Positions 37,218 through 48,518 of a stretch of 64,000 bases of DNA are shown here, one piece after another. A model generated the notes under the pieces. That model did not search any database. It saw only the letters and a program-made list of their open reading frames with translations, and was not told the DNA's origin. The position numbers and the translations under genes were made by a program. Position 1 is the first letter of the stretch. The number at the start of each line of letters is the position of its first letter. This DNA is from Phylloscopus collybita. Lineage: Eukaryota > Chordata > Aves > Passeriformes > Phylloscopidae. The stretch covers positions 6,076,001 through 6,140,000 of the forward strand of contig JAJNNQ010000129.1 of NCBI GenBank assembly GCA_027886175.1, written 5' to 3'.

Positions 37218-37940
37218 TGTCTTGGTTTGGAAAGACAGGTATCTGCCAGGGAAAGCAGGAGTTTCCCTCAGAATGGGGAATGTAAACCCCTTACCCCCTC
37301 CAAATTGTAATTTTGCAATTAAGGGCTTTCAGACAAAGGTTTGGGAATAGGAACAACAGTTCTTTACTAGCAATATTAACAATACAAATGTAGTAGCAAA
37401 AAACCCCAAAACAAACAACAATCCTAGAAACCCTGACAGAGTCAGAACTACAACCTGACATCCTGTTGGTCAGGGTGTTGGAAGCAGTCCAAAAGTGAGT
37501 CCTCCTGGAGTGGCAGAGGTGGTTCTGTTGGAGTAGAGATGATCCTGTAGAACAAGGGTCCAATGATGGTGAGAAGGGTTTGATCTTCCTCCAGGAATCC
37601 AGTGGAACCAGATCTGTGGTGTTCCTGAGTCTCAGTTTTTATCCAGGTAGGAATGGTTGGCTCCCCCCACTGGGTGGAGCATCTCACACTGGGATGATGG
37701 AATGTGTCCTGTCCCTGGTGAGCCTTCATGGCCCATTAGCAGCAGATATCCTCTGGAGGGAGGATGGGTGGTGACAGAGATAAGAAACATTGCCCCACCT
37801 GGTTTTAATAGCTGCCCCATTATCAGAAGGCACCCGCCCTCCTTCCTCCAGAGTTACAAGAGATAAAGAAAAAAACATCTCCCCAGCTGCTTTCAGCAGA
37901 TGAAATAGAACACACATTTTTGGTTCCATAACCCAAGACA
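37218..37940 (-). mobile_element. Solo LTR, same ERV family, inverted, perfect 5-bp TSD
   Basis: This 723-bp element starts TGTCTTGGTTTGG and ends AACCCAAGACA on the plus strand. It is bounded by an exact GGCAG repeat (37213-37217 and 37941-37945). On the minus strand it carries GGATAAAA (37637-37644) and AGTAAA (37363-37368), spaced as a promoter and polyadenylation signal would be in an LTR. It closely resembles the 30.4-kb LTR throughout and the 26.0-kb LTR only in the R-U5 half. Confidence 0.92.
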
Positions 37941-38087
37941 GGCAGGCTTTACTGAGGCATGTTTTACACACTGCTGTGGGATCAGCAGTGTTGGGTTTTC
38001 CAGAGAAAAGCAAAAGTGAAAAGCAGCTCTGGTGAAATCAAGATCTGAAGGAGGATTTTTGTGTGCTCACAGCTGACCTGGTTCCGC

Positions 38088-38157
38088 CCTGCCTGAGGCA
38101 GGAATGAGAAGGTCTTTAAGGTCCCTTCTCACCCAGACCATCCTGAGATTCTCTGTT
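38088..38157 (+). mobile_element. CR1 3'-tail remnant
   Basis: CTTTAAGGTCCCTTCTCACC, then CAGACCATCCTGAGATTCTC. Only the terminal ~70 bp remain. Confidence 0.7.
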
Positions 38158-40450
38158 TAGTGTGGTTTAAGCCCTGGTTTCTTGCCTCAGAGCTGCCACC
38201 CTGATTCTCAGCTGATGGTGCTTGATTATCTGAATAAATAGCCCTTGGACAATAAATTCCCCTTTTCACTCTCAGAATCAAGACTTCATTTTACATATTT
38301 GGTTTCTCTCCCTTTCCTCCTGTTTTTTATTCTTTGAATCAAATAACCTCCTCAAGTTCACAGCACAGGTATTTTTTTTCCATATTACTGATTCCTCAGT
38401 GTTGTCCTCACCACTTCCACCATTCCCTCTCTCTGCTGGCTGGAGCGAGGTTATCCCTATGCACCCTCCAGGGAAACTCAGCTCTGTGTTTTAGCACAGG
38501 CAAGGCAGAACAATTCTGCTTAATCCAACCTGTCTCCCATCCAAAATCCAGTGAACTCTGGATTTTTGGAGTTCTGTGGAAGGAAACAGCCCTTGAAAAG
38601 CTCTGGAAGAAACCACGAAGTGTCATTTGTGGGACAAACAAATTGGGGCAATAAAGGAGCAGAATCTTTGAAAGCAGTGAAATCATTATTAGGTAGGTGT
38701 CATTGTTTCCTTGTTGTGGTGGAGCCTGGGCCCTCCAGGCGTGTGAGGGTCTCCAAGGAATCCCCACTTTGGTTGCTGCTGACACTTTTCTCGTATTCCT
38801 GCCTCTCTTCTTGATTGTTCTGGATGCTTTACGATCCACTTGGCATTTTTTTATAAAATTTGAGTTGAGCCCCTGATGTTATTTTCCCATCTCTTCCTAG
38901 AAGAAAACAGCTCTGAACTGGCCTTTCTTTCCCCACAGGATGCTCTGGAGGTCTTAAATCAGAGTTAGGTGCAAAGTGGACTAAATATTGGGGTGAAATA
39001 AGGAAATCACAGGCATCCATCTCCCTGGGAGGCTGTAGGATAAAATGGGAATGGGAGCAGCTCCTGAGGGCCCTGCCTGCACCTTTCTTTCCCAGTGGAG
39101 AAGCTTATAGTTGTTCACTGTGCTGTGAAGGTGGTTGGGAACCTGAGCAGAGCTCCTCTTGGAGGAGGATTATTTTTGTTAAATGGGAAAGGATTTGTTT
39201 TCCGAAGAAATCCTTCCCTTAACTGCCTTCAGGGGAGAAGTGAAATTCTGAAGTGCCTGTTCTGCCAGGAACACTTTGCTGTCAGAAACCTGCAAAGTTT
39301 TATTGACCAGCTTTTCAAAAACCCTTCATGCCTGGACAAGGAATGAAAGCACCAAAGGTGCTGCTGCTTCTGTGTAACTCAGAGCCGAGCTCATGGCAGG
39401 TGTCAGATGAAAACACTGGTTTAGTGGGGATCTTCTCCTGCTGCATCCGAGTCACTCCAGGGAGAGCTCTGCCTGCCCAGCCTTCCCTGCCAGCCCCTTC
39501 AGCCTCATCCCAGGTGTTTATTTACCAGGAAAATGTGGAAGACAGGGGAGAGAGCAGCTGTGCTGTGAGAACCTGAGACCTGGAATGGGAGATGTGGCCT
39601 TGCAGTCACTTGGCACTCGGAGCAATGTCAGAGAACGGTTTGGCTCTTTGGTCAAACACTATGGGCTGGAAGGACCAAATAAATCCTAATCCCCAGGTGT
39701 CCCTCTGGTGGATTTACCCATCTCCTCAAGTTATTTACCACAGGAAGGAGTTGTGAGCACGTGCAACATCACTAAGGGTGCAGTGGCCTTAAGGATTGTG
39801 GCATCAGAGCATCTGGCTAAAATTGGGCTAAATAACTTCCCCCAACACAATAATCACACACAATTATTGGGTTGTGGCTTGAAGGAGGGAAGGACTTCCC
39901 TGGTTATTGCAGCACCTCTCCTCCTTCAAGGACATGGCTGGAGGAGCAATTCAGGATTTGCCCTGAGTTTTCTTGGGATTTCCTCGCAGAGCTGTTGGTG
40001 TTTGGCACTGAGCTGAGGGATCTGTTCCAGGCAGATAGATGCGTGGGCGTGCACCTGCAGAACAGTGTCAAATATTATGGCTGTGTAAATTTTAATCAAT
40101 ATTAATCTTTCATGTCTGTGAGTTACAGCTTCTCTAGGAAGTGGCTGTCTCAGGTTTTTTAAATGTATCTGTTCTTTTATCGCTGCCTTTCTAACATGTG
40201 ATGATCCTGGGTAAAAAGGGAAAGAAAGGAATGGGTTTGTGCTGCTTTAGGGGATTTCAGCCTCTGGGTTTGGTCTGTTCTCTTTGATATGAAACTGCAG
40301 TGACTACATGTCCCAGTATCACTTACCAATCACGTATCAAAAGTGATTTTTGGTTTAATTGAAGGATACATTAAAATGGACTCCTCAGTTCCTCTGTTTT
40401 GTTTATAGCTACAGCTTTTGTTTTTGGTTGGGGTTTTTTTGGTTAGCATT

Positions 40451-40702
40451 TTGAATCATTAAGGTTGGAAGGGCCCTCCAAGGTGGAGTCCAACCATTAA
40501 CCCAGTACTGCAAAGGCACCTCTGATCCATGTCCCCAAATGCTGCATCCACATGGCTTTTCAACACTTCCAGGCATGGTGATCCCACCTCTTCCAACAGA
40601 CCCTTCCAATGCCTGACCACCCTTCCTGTGAAGAAGTATTTCCCAAAATCCAATTTAAATCTTCCTTGGGGCAACTTAAAGCTGTTTCCTCTCGTGCTGA
40701 AA
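40451..40702 (-). mobile_element. Older CR1 LINE 3' fragment, inverted, distinct subfamily
   Basis: TGAATCATTAAGGTTGGAAG, GGTGGAGTCCAACCATTAAC, CTTTTCAACACTTCCAGGCA and GCTGTTTCCTCTCGTGCTG match an older AT-richer CR1 group rather than the G-rich copies that dominate here. Confidence 0.88.
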
Positions 40703-40952
40703 TGCTTCCAAACTATTATGAAAAGCCAGGAAATGGAAGTGACAGCTCTGAAGAGCAAGGGAGGAGGTTTGCAATTAGGAAATAAATTTGGATGGCAGAA
40801 TCTAACAGCTGTCTGGGGCAGGTAAGCAAAATAAGTCTTTTCTCAGTGTATTCCACTGGGAACATCTCTGTGTTTTAAGGAGGATTATTTTCACCAAGTG
40901 TCTTAGAAGGGCTGAGAAAATGAAACACTTTGGGGTTTTGCTCACAAAAGGC

Positions 40953-40978
40953 TTTGAGTACCAAAAAAGGTACTCAAA
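40953..40978. repeat. Perfect hairpin 1
   Basis: TTTGAGTACC, loop AAAAAA, GGTACTCAAA: a 10-bp perfect stem. Confidence 0.85.
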
Positions 40979-40994
40979 AGGGTCAGTTTGCACT

Positions 40995-41020
40995 CCTGGA
41001 ATTGGAGCTGTAATTCCAGG
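40995..41020. repeat. Perfect hairpin 2
   Basis: CCTGGAATT, an 8-base loop, AATTCCAGG: a 9-bp perfect stem, 16 bp to the right of hairpin 1. Confidence 0.85.
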
Positions 41021-42010
41021 CTAAGAGGTGCTGAACCAAAATCTGGGACAAACACTGCAGCTCGGCAGGGCAGGCTGTGTCCTTCTACAGAGTGCTTGGG
41101 GGAGAAGCAGTTTGCATTTGGGTTTGTTTGCTTTTGAGATTGAAACTTGTTATTTATCAAGGTAAGAGTGAGGCAAATTAGACAGGCGTGCCCTGAAGGG
41201 TATTTGAGCTTTTCAGTATTTTATCCAGGGTAAATATGAAACTCATCCCTTCTCTCTGTTCACTTTTTGTTCAGGTTTCAGAAGGACTGGGATAAGGGAG
41301 TGTGTGTGAGGATAAACTGCCAGCATCTCCCACTCCCTGCAGATCTTCCTGAGTTTCAGTTTAACTCCTTGAGTTCCTCAAAAATCAATCTGAGCAAACC
41401 ATGCCTTCAGCTGCTTTCCCCAAGGATCCCAGACTTCTCTCTCCCTCCTTTTTTCAGCCTCCTGATGGATGAATCAGGCAGAGCTGTTCATTTTGTGGGA
41501 GCTGTCCAGCTGAGGGGGAGAGTGTGGGATCAGTGCTCATCCTGGGTGACACAACCCTGTGTGTGCCTTTATGCTGAAGGAGATCTTACATCAGACAAAG
41601 TAGCTGTGAGTCACACAAGAATCAAGATTGTTCTGGAGGTCACCTCTCCATAGCCCTGGGCAGGGATCTGTATTACAGTTGGAAAGATCTTGGAAAACCA
41701 GGCTAAATGTATGTCTGTGTGTATATTTTTTGATGTTTTACATGGTTTTTGAGGATGTGTATCTCCCCTTGGGAGTGGGTCCCGTCCACCTGTAACAAAA
41801 AATCATCATCATCTTAATAGAAAAAGGTTCCAAACTAGTTTTCTATTCTCCCAGAGAGGAGGCACCTGGAAAAACCCATTTATTTTGCTTTGCCTGCAGA
41901 GTTTTCTTGTGCAGGTCACATGAGGAGATAGTTGGGAGTGCCCATCCCTGTGCAGGCAGAGCGTTTCTTCTGGGATAATTCATGAGGTGCAGGAGAAGGG
42001 GATACAGGTG

Positions 42011-42500
42011 ACCTCAGCCCTGATCAGTACCAGCTGAGTTAATTACCCAATACAGCCTCACCCCTGATGAGTCACAGCTGTATCCAATAAGGGTGAGTGG
42101 GATGAAAGAGGGGCTGAGCTGCGGAGGGGAGGATCATTGTGGAGGAGGAACCTTGGGGAAACATGGAGGAGAGAATCCCTGCAGTGAGGTCAGTCTGGGT
42201 CTGTGTTTAGAGCCTCTTGTTGGAACCTGCAGTCACAGTCTGGCTGGGTAAAAGCTGCAGTCAGAGCCTTCAAACTGATCCCTGCAGGCAGAGTTCAGCA
42301 GGAAATACCCAGCAGTCAGAGGCTGCAAGGGAAACCTACAGCAGGAGCTGCTGCAACCAGAGTCAGTGAATGGTTGGAGTCAGGATGGCTGAGCTGCAAA
42401 GAGGAGTAAACCAGGACCCTTTTCCTGCTGTGTTTAACAAGAAGTCGGTGCCTCAGCTCATTTCTATTCTCTAATAAGAGACCTGCTGCAACAATTAGGG
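42011..42500 (+). mobile_element. Possible old LTR fragment
   Basis: A purine-rich block contains CCAAT (in TCCAATAAGG), then a TATA-like GGGATGAAAGAGGGG, then a region with recurring GCAGTCAGAG words, ending near CTAATAAGAGACCTGCTGCAACA. The order looks like U3-promoter-R-U5 of an avian LTR. I could not define TG/CA ends or a target duplication, so both identity and limits are tentative. Confidence 0.35.
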
Positions 42501-42540
42501 ATTCTCCACTTCTCCTTTCATAGGGAATGTTGGCAGTTTA

Positions 42541-42620
42541 GTGATGAGGTGGGGATTGGGCACAGCTTGGATTAGAAGATGCTGGAGGGTTCTTTCCAAC
42601 CCCAGTGACTCTGCGATCTC
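42541..42620 (+). mobile_element. Possible CR1 3'-tail remnant
   Basis: GATGCTGGAGGGTTCTTTCC, AACCCCAGTGACTCTGCGAT. It looks like a decayed CR1 tail just right of the possible LTR. Confidence 0.5.
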
Positions 42621-45039
42621 CACAGGCTGCCACATTCTGGCTCTCAGTGCTCTGTGCCTTCCTCTCATCTGGCTTTTAGTCTCTAACTTAAAGCCCAGGG
42701 GAAGTTTCTTTATCCTTTTTTTCAGCTGCTCTCAGTTCTCCCAGCTCCTCTCTGCCCCCAGGTTGCTGTTACGGATTTGGGCAATTGCCTCCTTTCTTTC
42801 CATTCCCTGCTTTTCAAAACGCTCCTGCAGCCAGGGTGGAAACTGGGATGTAGCTCTGCTCTTATCTCCAATAATCCTTTCTCTGGAGTGTGCCTTGATT
42901 TAAATCCAAGAGGAGTTACTGAAGTCACTGCTTCAGGCTGCAGACGTGATACAGGTTGATTCATGGCTTCAAGCCCAGTTTCAAAACTATTTCTTAAAAG
43001 CCACTGTTAAAAAGCAGTTTTAGGATGTCATTTTTTGGTAGCCAGGGAGGTGGGATCAGCTTGGTAAATACTTTCTGGTATTCAGGCACCTGGGCACAGG
43101 TTTGTGCTGGTGTCAGACTCTCCTAAATAAACTTTGGCACTGGAAATCCACCCCCAGCAAGAGGATTTCCAGGGTTTGGTTCTGGAGAGGCTGCCCCAGT
43201 TCCATTGCATTGGGACTGCCTCCCACAGAGGCTCTGAGAGGAATTAAATCAGTTTGTTCAACTCCATTTGCTGAAGGGACTTGCAGTGTCACCAGTTACA
43301 GCTGGAGGTTTGAGAGTCAGACTTCTGGTCTTGCTTCATTTACCTTCCTCTTGGGTTTTACTCAACAGGGGTAAAGCTCACTGGAGGGTTTTTGGGAATG
43401 GGATATGGATGAGGCTCTGCAGAGTCATCAGTCTCCAGGCTGACCAACTGCTCCATGTTCAGTTCCTCTTCATTTGCTCAACTCTAAAAGATTGAGCTTT
43501 AAACTCCTGCTGCAGGTGCCAGCTTAAAACAAAAGAAGCCTGGAAAATGCTATCTGAATTTATCTGGCTTTTCCCAGGGAGACACCTGAGGAAAAATGCT
43601 ATTTTATCCATATTCAAAGCACTTTTGCAGCAATTTGCAGTGAGAAAACAACTTAAAAATTGGCAAAACATGCATTATTTATTTTTTCCTCGCTGATACT
43701 TTAGTTATTCTGTCAGAACTTTCTTGAATTTGGGTAAGGGAGAAACCCATCAGGGCTTACATTTCCCACATGCACAGGGGCTTGTCACTGTGTCAGAGGG
43801 TAACTTGTGCTTTGTCTCAGGTGCCACTTTTGATATATATTCAGTCTTGCTCAGGAAAATCTGCAGATCCAGTGTGATATTTCCTAAAGAAAACTTTCTG
43901 CAAACAATTATTTCTCAGTTTTCAGAGCAGAGCTTGAATAGCATCCAGCAAATCAAGCTGCAGTCCAAGTGTGAAACAGGCACAGATGAAATCAAATATT
44001 GAACAGTCATTCATGAATCCTGCACTGAATTGAGGAAATCCTCCTCCCACCCCTCCTGGCATTTTTGGAGTTGTGGGATGAAATTTATACCCCAGGAATA
44101 CATGAGCTTGTGCTGAGCCCTGCTTTTCTACATTCCTCATTTTTCACTAGAAGTGTTTGTATTTTTCAACCTGGCCTGGGAATGTGATGAATAATTAGTG
44201 CCTTCATGGGAGAACCAGCCTTTTTTTTCTCCCTAAGCGTCCAGGACTTGAAGAGGGCCCAGTAATGTGAATATTACTAAAATTCATTGCTCTTACCCAT
44301 GTTCCAAAGGCACTGCTGATGGATAGACAACTGAAAATAAGGAATTAGCCCTTCAGGCGTCTCCTGGGTATGGAGAAATACAAGGTAGGAATCTCTCTGG
44401 CTCATTCCTGCTGTTAAAGCCTTTATTGGACAACAGAAGAAACTCTCTTATTGTACAGAAATCCACTTGGGGCTCTCAGATACCCTCTTGGATATTCTTG
44501 TATCTTTAAAATGTGGATTTGGGAGGTCATGGAAGATTTTGGCTTGAAGCAGCAAGTGTCCTTTTCCCCGTGCTGGGAGGGAAAAGGGAGAGCTGATAAT
44601 GCATTGCAAAAATTTAGTCTATTACATAAATTACACACAGGTTGACGAGCTCCTCAGGTCAACTTAATCTGTTTTCTTCTGTGCCCGGAAAGAGAAAACA
44701 ACCATTTAATTATTGGGGGGAAAAAAATGATCCTCCTGATTGAGGGAGTCACATGAGTGCAATTTGCTTTATCCTTCCATTCATTTGAGGGACACGCATG
44801 CAGTTCAGCCAGAGATGTTATTTCAGGTTTAATTGGGTGGACTCAGAGTGACAGAGCTCCCAGTGTCCCCATCAAAACAAAACCTCTGTGCTTTGCTGGT
44901 GGCGGGTGGTGTAGGGGGCAAAATCGATCCTGCTTTGTTCTTACATGTGTTGATCACCTGTGTTTTTTATCTTCTGTGGTTAAAATGATCCTGTTTAACT
45001 TGGCATCCTGGGAGGCTATTCAGGAATTTACCAGGGCAC

Positions 45040-45172
45040 AGGTTCCTCATCCCTGGAAGTGTCCAAGGCCAGGTTTTGGATCACCCTGGGATGGTGGAAA
45101 GTGTCTCTGCCGTGGCAGGGGCGGCACTGGATGAGCTTAAAGGTCCCTTCTAAACCATTCTATGACTTTTTC
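45040..45172 (+). mobile_element. Short CR1 3' fragment
   Basis: ATCCCTGGAAGTGTCCAAGG, GCCGTGGCAGGGGCGGCACT and GTCCCTTCTAAACCATTCTA, ending ATGACTTT. Confidence 0.85.
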
Positions 45173-45278
45173 CATGTATAGATGACTTTCCAGGAGCTAT
45201 TTCCATGATTCCTGAAACTGGGATGGAGATGGACCAGGAGTAATTCAGTGTCAGCCTATTTTAAGAAGGGCCGTGACC

Positions 45279-45284
<6 letters not shown>

Positions 45285-45321
<37 letters not shown>
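45285..45321 (+). repeat. Poly(A) tract, A37
   Basis: A pure A37 run with no recognisable retrocopy or target duplication. Confidence 0.95.
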
Positions 45322-45323
<2 letters not shown>

Positions 45324-45364
45324 CCCCTAAATCCTGCCTTTAGTTTTAATCTTGTGACTGTTCT

Positions 45365-45625
45365 TCATTCTGAGGTGTAAGGCTCCGCAGCCCCCGAGGC
45401 GGGGAAGACTGCCAGTGGCTGGGGCGCAACCCCGTGAATAATCCCATCAATAATGCGGGCCATTATCCCTTTGTGTTTCCAAACAAACGCTAAGGGTGTT
45501 AGCTCATCTTCATCGGACCGGCTCTGAAGTCAAGCAGCCACTTAGCAATTAAAACTTTAATTGCTCCACAATTAAATTTGCGACTACAATGTAATTAGCA
45601 CGAGGAGTTTAATTTGGGGAAGCAG
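45365..45625. promoter_or_regulatory. Candidate conserved noncoding element with ATTA cluster
   Basis: This transposon-free block has a locally higher CpG content at its left, then at least five ATTA/TAAT cores between 45546 and 45615. They include AGCAATTAAA and TTTAATTGCT as an inverted pair (45544-45565), CAATTAAATT and GTAATTAGC. The composition resembles developmental enhancers, but no alignment was possible, so conservation is not shown. Confidence 0.4.
45544..45565. repeat. Inverted repeat of homeodomain-type sites
   Basis: AGCAATTAAA and TTTAATTGCT are perfect reverse complements separated by AC. Each arm contains a TAAT/ATTA core. Confidence 0.85.
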
Positions 45626-45822
45626 AGGCTCTGGGTGCGAGGCCCAAGGCTCAGGAGGTGTGCTGGGGACCAGGGAAGCTGTTCCCTCTTGGATTCCATG
45701 GAATATCCCCGAGGATTGTTGAAGCCTGACTCCTAGGATCATTTTTTTTTTCATAAGAAAAGCTTAATTTCATAAAGTTTTAGTGAACCTCCCAGAAATC
45801 TTGCAAAGCAGCAGGGTGAGGT

Positions 45823-45876
45823 GAGGCTCTGGCATGGGTTGCCCATGGCTGCCCCATCCCTGGAAGTGTCCAAGGA
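45823..45876 (+). mobile_element. CR1 internal remnant
   Basis: GGCATGGGTTGCCCATGGCT followed by GCCCCATCCCTGGAAGTGTC matches a CR1 segment without a tail. Confidence 0.6.
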
Positions 45877-46478
45877 TAAAGAACCAAAGAACTGAGACTT
45901 GGGTGTCTGCAGAAGCCAAAAGATTTTCAGTTCTGCTTGGTTAAAGGGCGTTTTGGAGGCATTTCTGTTGGGAGCAGGCTGGTGGCTTGTGGAGGCATTG
46001 GTCTCTTTTATTGACCCTTAACTCTGGTCACCTTCATCCTGGAAGGGGAATGGCTGGAGCCCTGGGAACTGAAGACACTCAGATTTTTATTTTATGCTCT
46101 ATTTGAAAAATCATATGCATTGCCCATCGTTATGGAATAGCTTCTTGCAGCTGACAGAAAAGTGCATTGTTTGTATGCCCACTGAAGCTCCCCCAAATCA
46201 GCTCAAGCTGTAAATTAAATATTATGTTGAATTCAATAATGCTCAATATTTAGACTGAAACGCAGCATTTTCTGGTTCTCCTGCCTGGAGAGAAGCATCT
46301 CATGCATTATTTAGTGTTTGTCTGATGGAGATGCCAAGGCAAGCTGCAGATGTATCTCCATTAATTGATCAATATTGGTTCCTTTATCTGGTTGATACAG
46401 CAGAACACTCTATTTGCTCCGTGGAAAAGTGCACTGAATAGGCTGTCAGATAGGAAAAGAAAATGGGGGAAAAACCCT

Positions 46479-46511
46479 ACAGCAGTCCTTTGACCTTTGA
46501 ATTCCATGAGA
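46479..46511. repeat. 33-bp exact intronic repeat, copy 1
   Basis: The segment starts ACAGCAGTCC and ends CCATGAGA and is identical to 51711-51743. On the minus strand it contains AGGTCA-A-AGGACT, which resembles a DR1 nuclear-receptor site. Flanking sequence on either side is not clearly alike. Confidence 0.85.
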
Positions 46512-46604
46512 GGTGAATTTTGCTCACGGCCTGGGCATCTTATGGTGACGTGTTTAATGGTCCAGATCGCTCAGTTACACTGCAGGAGAGCAGGACAATA
46601 AACT

Positions 46605-46628
46605 GTAATTAAAGAGTACATTAATTAC
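46605..46628. repeat. Inverted GTAATTAA / TTAATTAC pair
   Basis: The 8-bp arms are perfect and separated by 8 bp (AGAGTACA), placing two TAATTA sites 16 bp apart start to start. Confidence 0.85.
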
Positions 46629-47390
46629 CAAACCACAGAACATCGTTTTATCTAGCCTCGCCAATATCTGCAGTATCATTCTGGGAAATCTTCTCAATAC
46701 TTTGAAAACACTTTTAAATTAAAAAGTGCTTTAGTTTCATCAGCAGTACGTTTCTTGTGCTCCCCAACACTTGGGAATAATGTGATCCCACCTTTGCATT
46801 ACAGCTCAGAATTGTCCATCTTTCTTTGGAAGCCCTGAGCCATACATCAGGTGAAGTCATTCAACCTTTGCAGGTTGTTGTTGTAGAGCTTTAGCCAGAG
46901 GAGCCTTTTGTAGAAAAAGCTGAGGAGGCTCACTTCTATTAAACAAAGAAATTACATCCTTCAAAGTAATTTAGGAATCTCTGAAGTGTGTGAGGCCCCA
47001 CTAAAGGCTTATGTTGCTCATTCTTGAGATAAACACCTATTTTTGGGTTTCTTGTTAGATTGATACTTTATATGAAGAAATGAATCAAACATTTATAAAA
47101 AGTCATAAAAATTAACTTGTAATGAAGATATTTGAATCCCCCCCCCAACTCTGCTTCTGTATTACAGAAAACACTGCTGCCATTTTACACTTCCACAGCC
47201 CAGGTGACCTTTAGGTTCTAATATTTACCAAGCAGCTTGATAAATAATCATCTTTTCCAACCTAAATGAGCCTGTGTTTCAGTTCTCTGATTGTATTCCA
47301 TGATCCCTGAAGCTGTTTTCCAGTTTGGGGTGTCAGGGGAGGCTTTTTAGTGGCCTCTACAATTCAAAATCCTTTGCTCTTTTTCCCCAC

Positions 47391-47392
<2 letters not shown>

Positions 47393-47433
<41 letters not shown>
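47393..47433 (+). repeat. Poly(T) tract, T41
   Basis: A pure T41 run about 0.9 kb upstream of the exon. Confidence 0.95.
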
Positions 47434-47434
<1 letters not shown>

Positions 47435-48110
47435 GCAGCAATAACCCTGTGGCCCCCCTCACATCTGTCCCCTCTTCCTTCCCTTCTCCTGGCTCATTTC
47501 TCAGCTCTTGCTTTTCAAACCCTCCAGCATCTAAAAGATTGGTCACTTCCAACCTCCCAGGCTGGTCCTGAGCTCCTTTCCTTCCAATCCAGTCTGGGAT
47601 TTTAGCCCCTCCTCACACATCCCTTCCCAGCATGGTCCAGGTAAGATAATAAAGCAGATTTCCCCTCACAAAACGAGATATTCAGAAAGGCAAGGGGTGG
47701 AGAGATGGGAATTAAATAACAGCCACGGGTCAGAGTAATTTTCTTTTTGATAACAGTTCTGTTATTCGTGGATGAGTGTTCTCAGGGATTAGTTTCTCAG
47801 GGACAATGAGCAAAATTACGCCGCCCTTTTCATGTGTGGTGTTAAAGACCTAAATCTCTTCCTTTCTGAACAGAGAAAATTGGGGGAAATTTCACTGGAA
47901 AGTGTAAGAGGTGAAACAAAGTTCACGCTGAGTTTAGTGTACTGTAAGTATGTCCTGGCTGTACAGAAGCCCCACTGAAAACCACTCAATGTTGGAAGTT
48001 TCTGCCTGCAACAGTTGGTTTTAAGCTTTTGCTGAGTGTTTGTTCTCTCCTTCATAATACATCTCATTCCTTTTGAAGCTGCAGGACTTTGGGGTTTTTT
48101 TTGTTCACAG

Positions 48111-48231
48111 CGTGGAATCCCACGATAATTTGGGTTCGAAGGGATCTCAAAGCTCACCCTCTTCTGCTGTGGGCAGGGACACTTTCCACTATCCTGGGCT
48201 GCTCCAAGCCCTGCCCAACCTGGCCTGTATT
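48111..48231 (-). mobile_element. PRKG1: Short CR1 3' fragment, inverted, just upstream of the exon
   Basis: GTGGAATCCCACGATAATTT, GGGTTCGAAGGGATCTCAAA and CCTGGGCTGCTCCAAGCCCT mark an antisense CR1 end. Its right edge is about 117 bp before the PRKG1 acceptor site. Confidence 0.85.
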
Positions 48232-48251
48232 AAATACAGTTTAAAAGTTAA

Positions 48252-48518
<267 letters not shown>

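Larger units (their letters stand above)
46080..47250. promoter_or_regulatory. Candidate conserved noncoding region
   Basis: About 1.2 kb without a recognisable transposon, with an even AT-rich composition, stops in all frames, the inverted GTAATTAA/TTAATTAC pair at 46605-46628 and the 33-bp repeat at 46479. It looks unlike the repeat-rich intron around it. The regulatory role is inference. Confidence 0.35.

Noticed and set aside
30448..37940. Two same-strand LTRs 6 kb apart as the ends of one provirus
   Set aside because: Each LTR has its own target duplication, the outer flanks do not match each other, and the interval holds CR1s and unique intron rather than retroviral genes.
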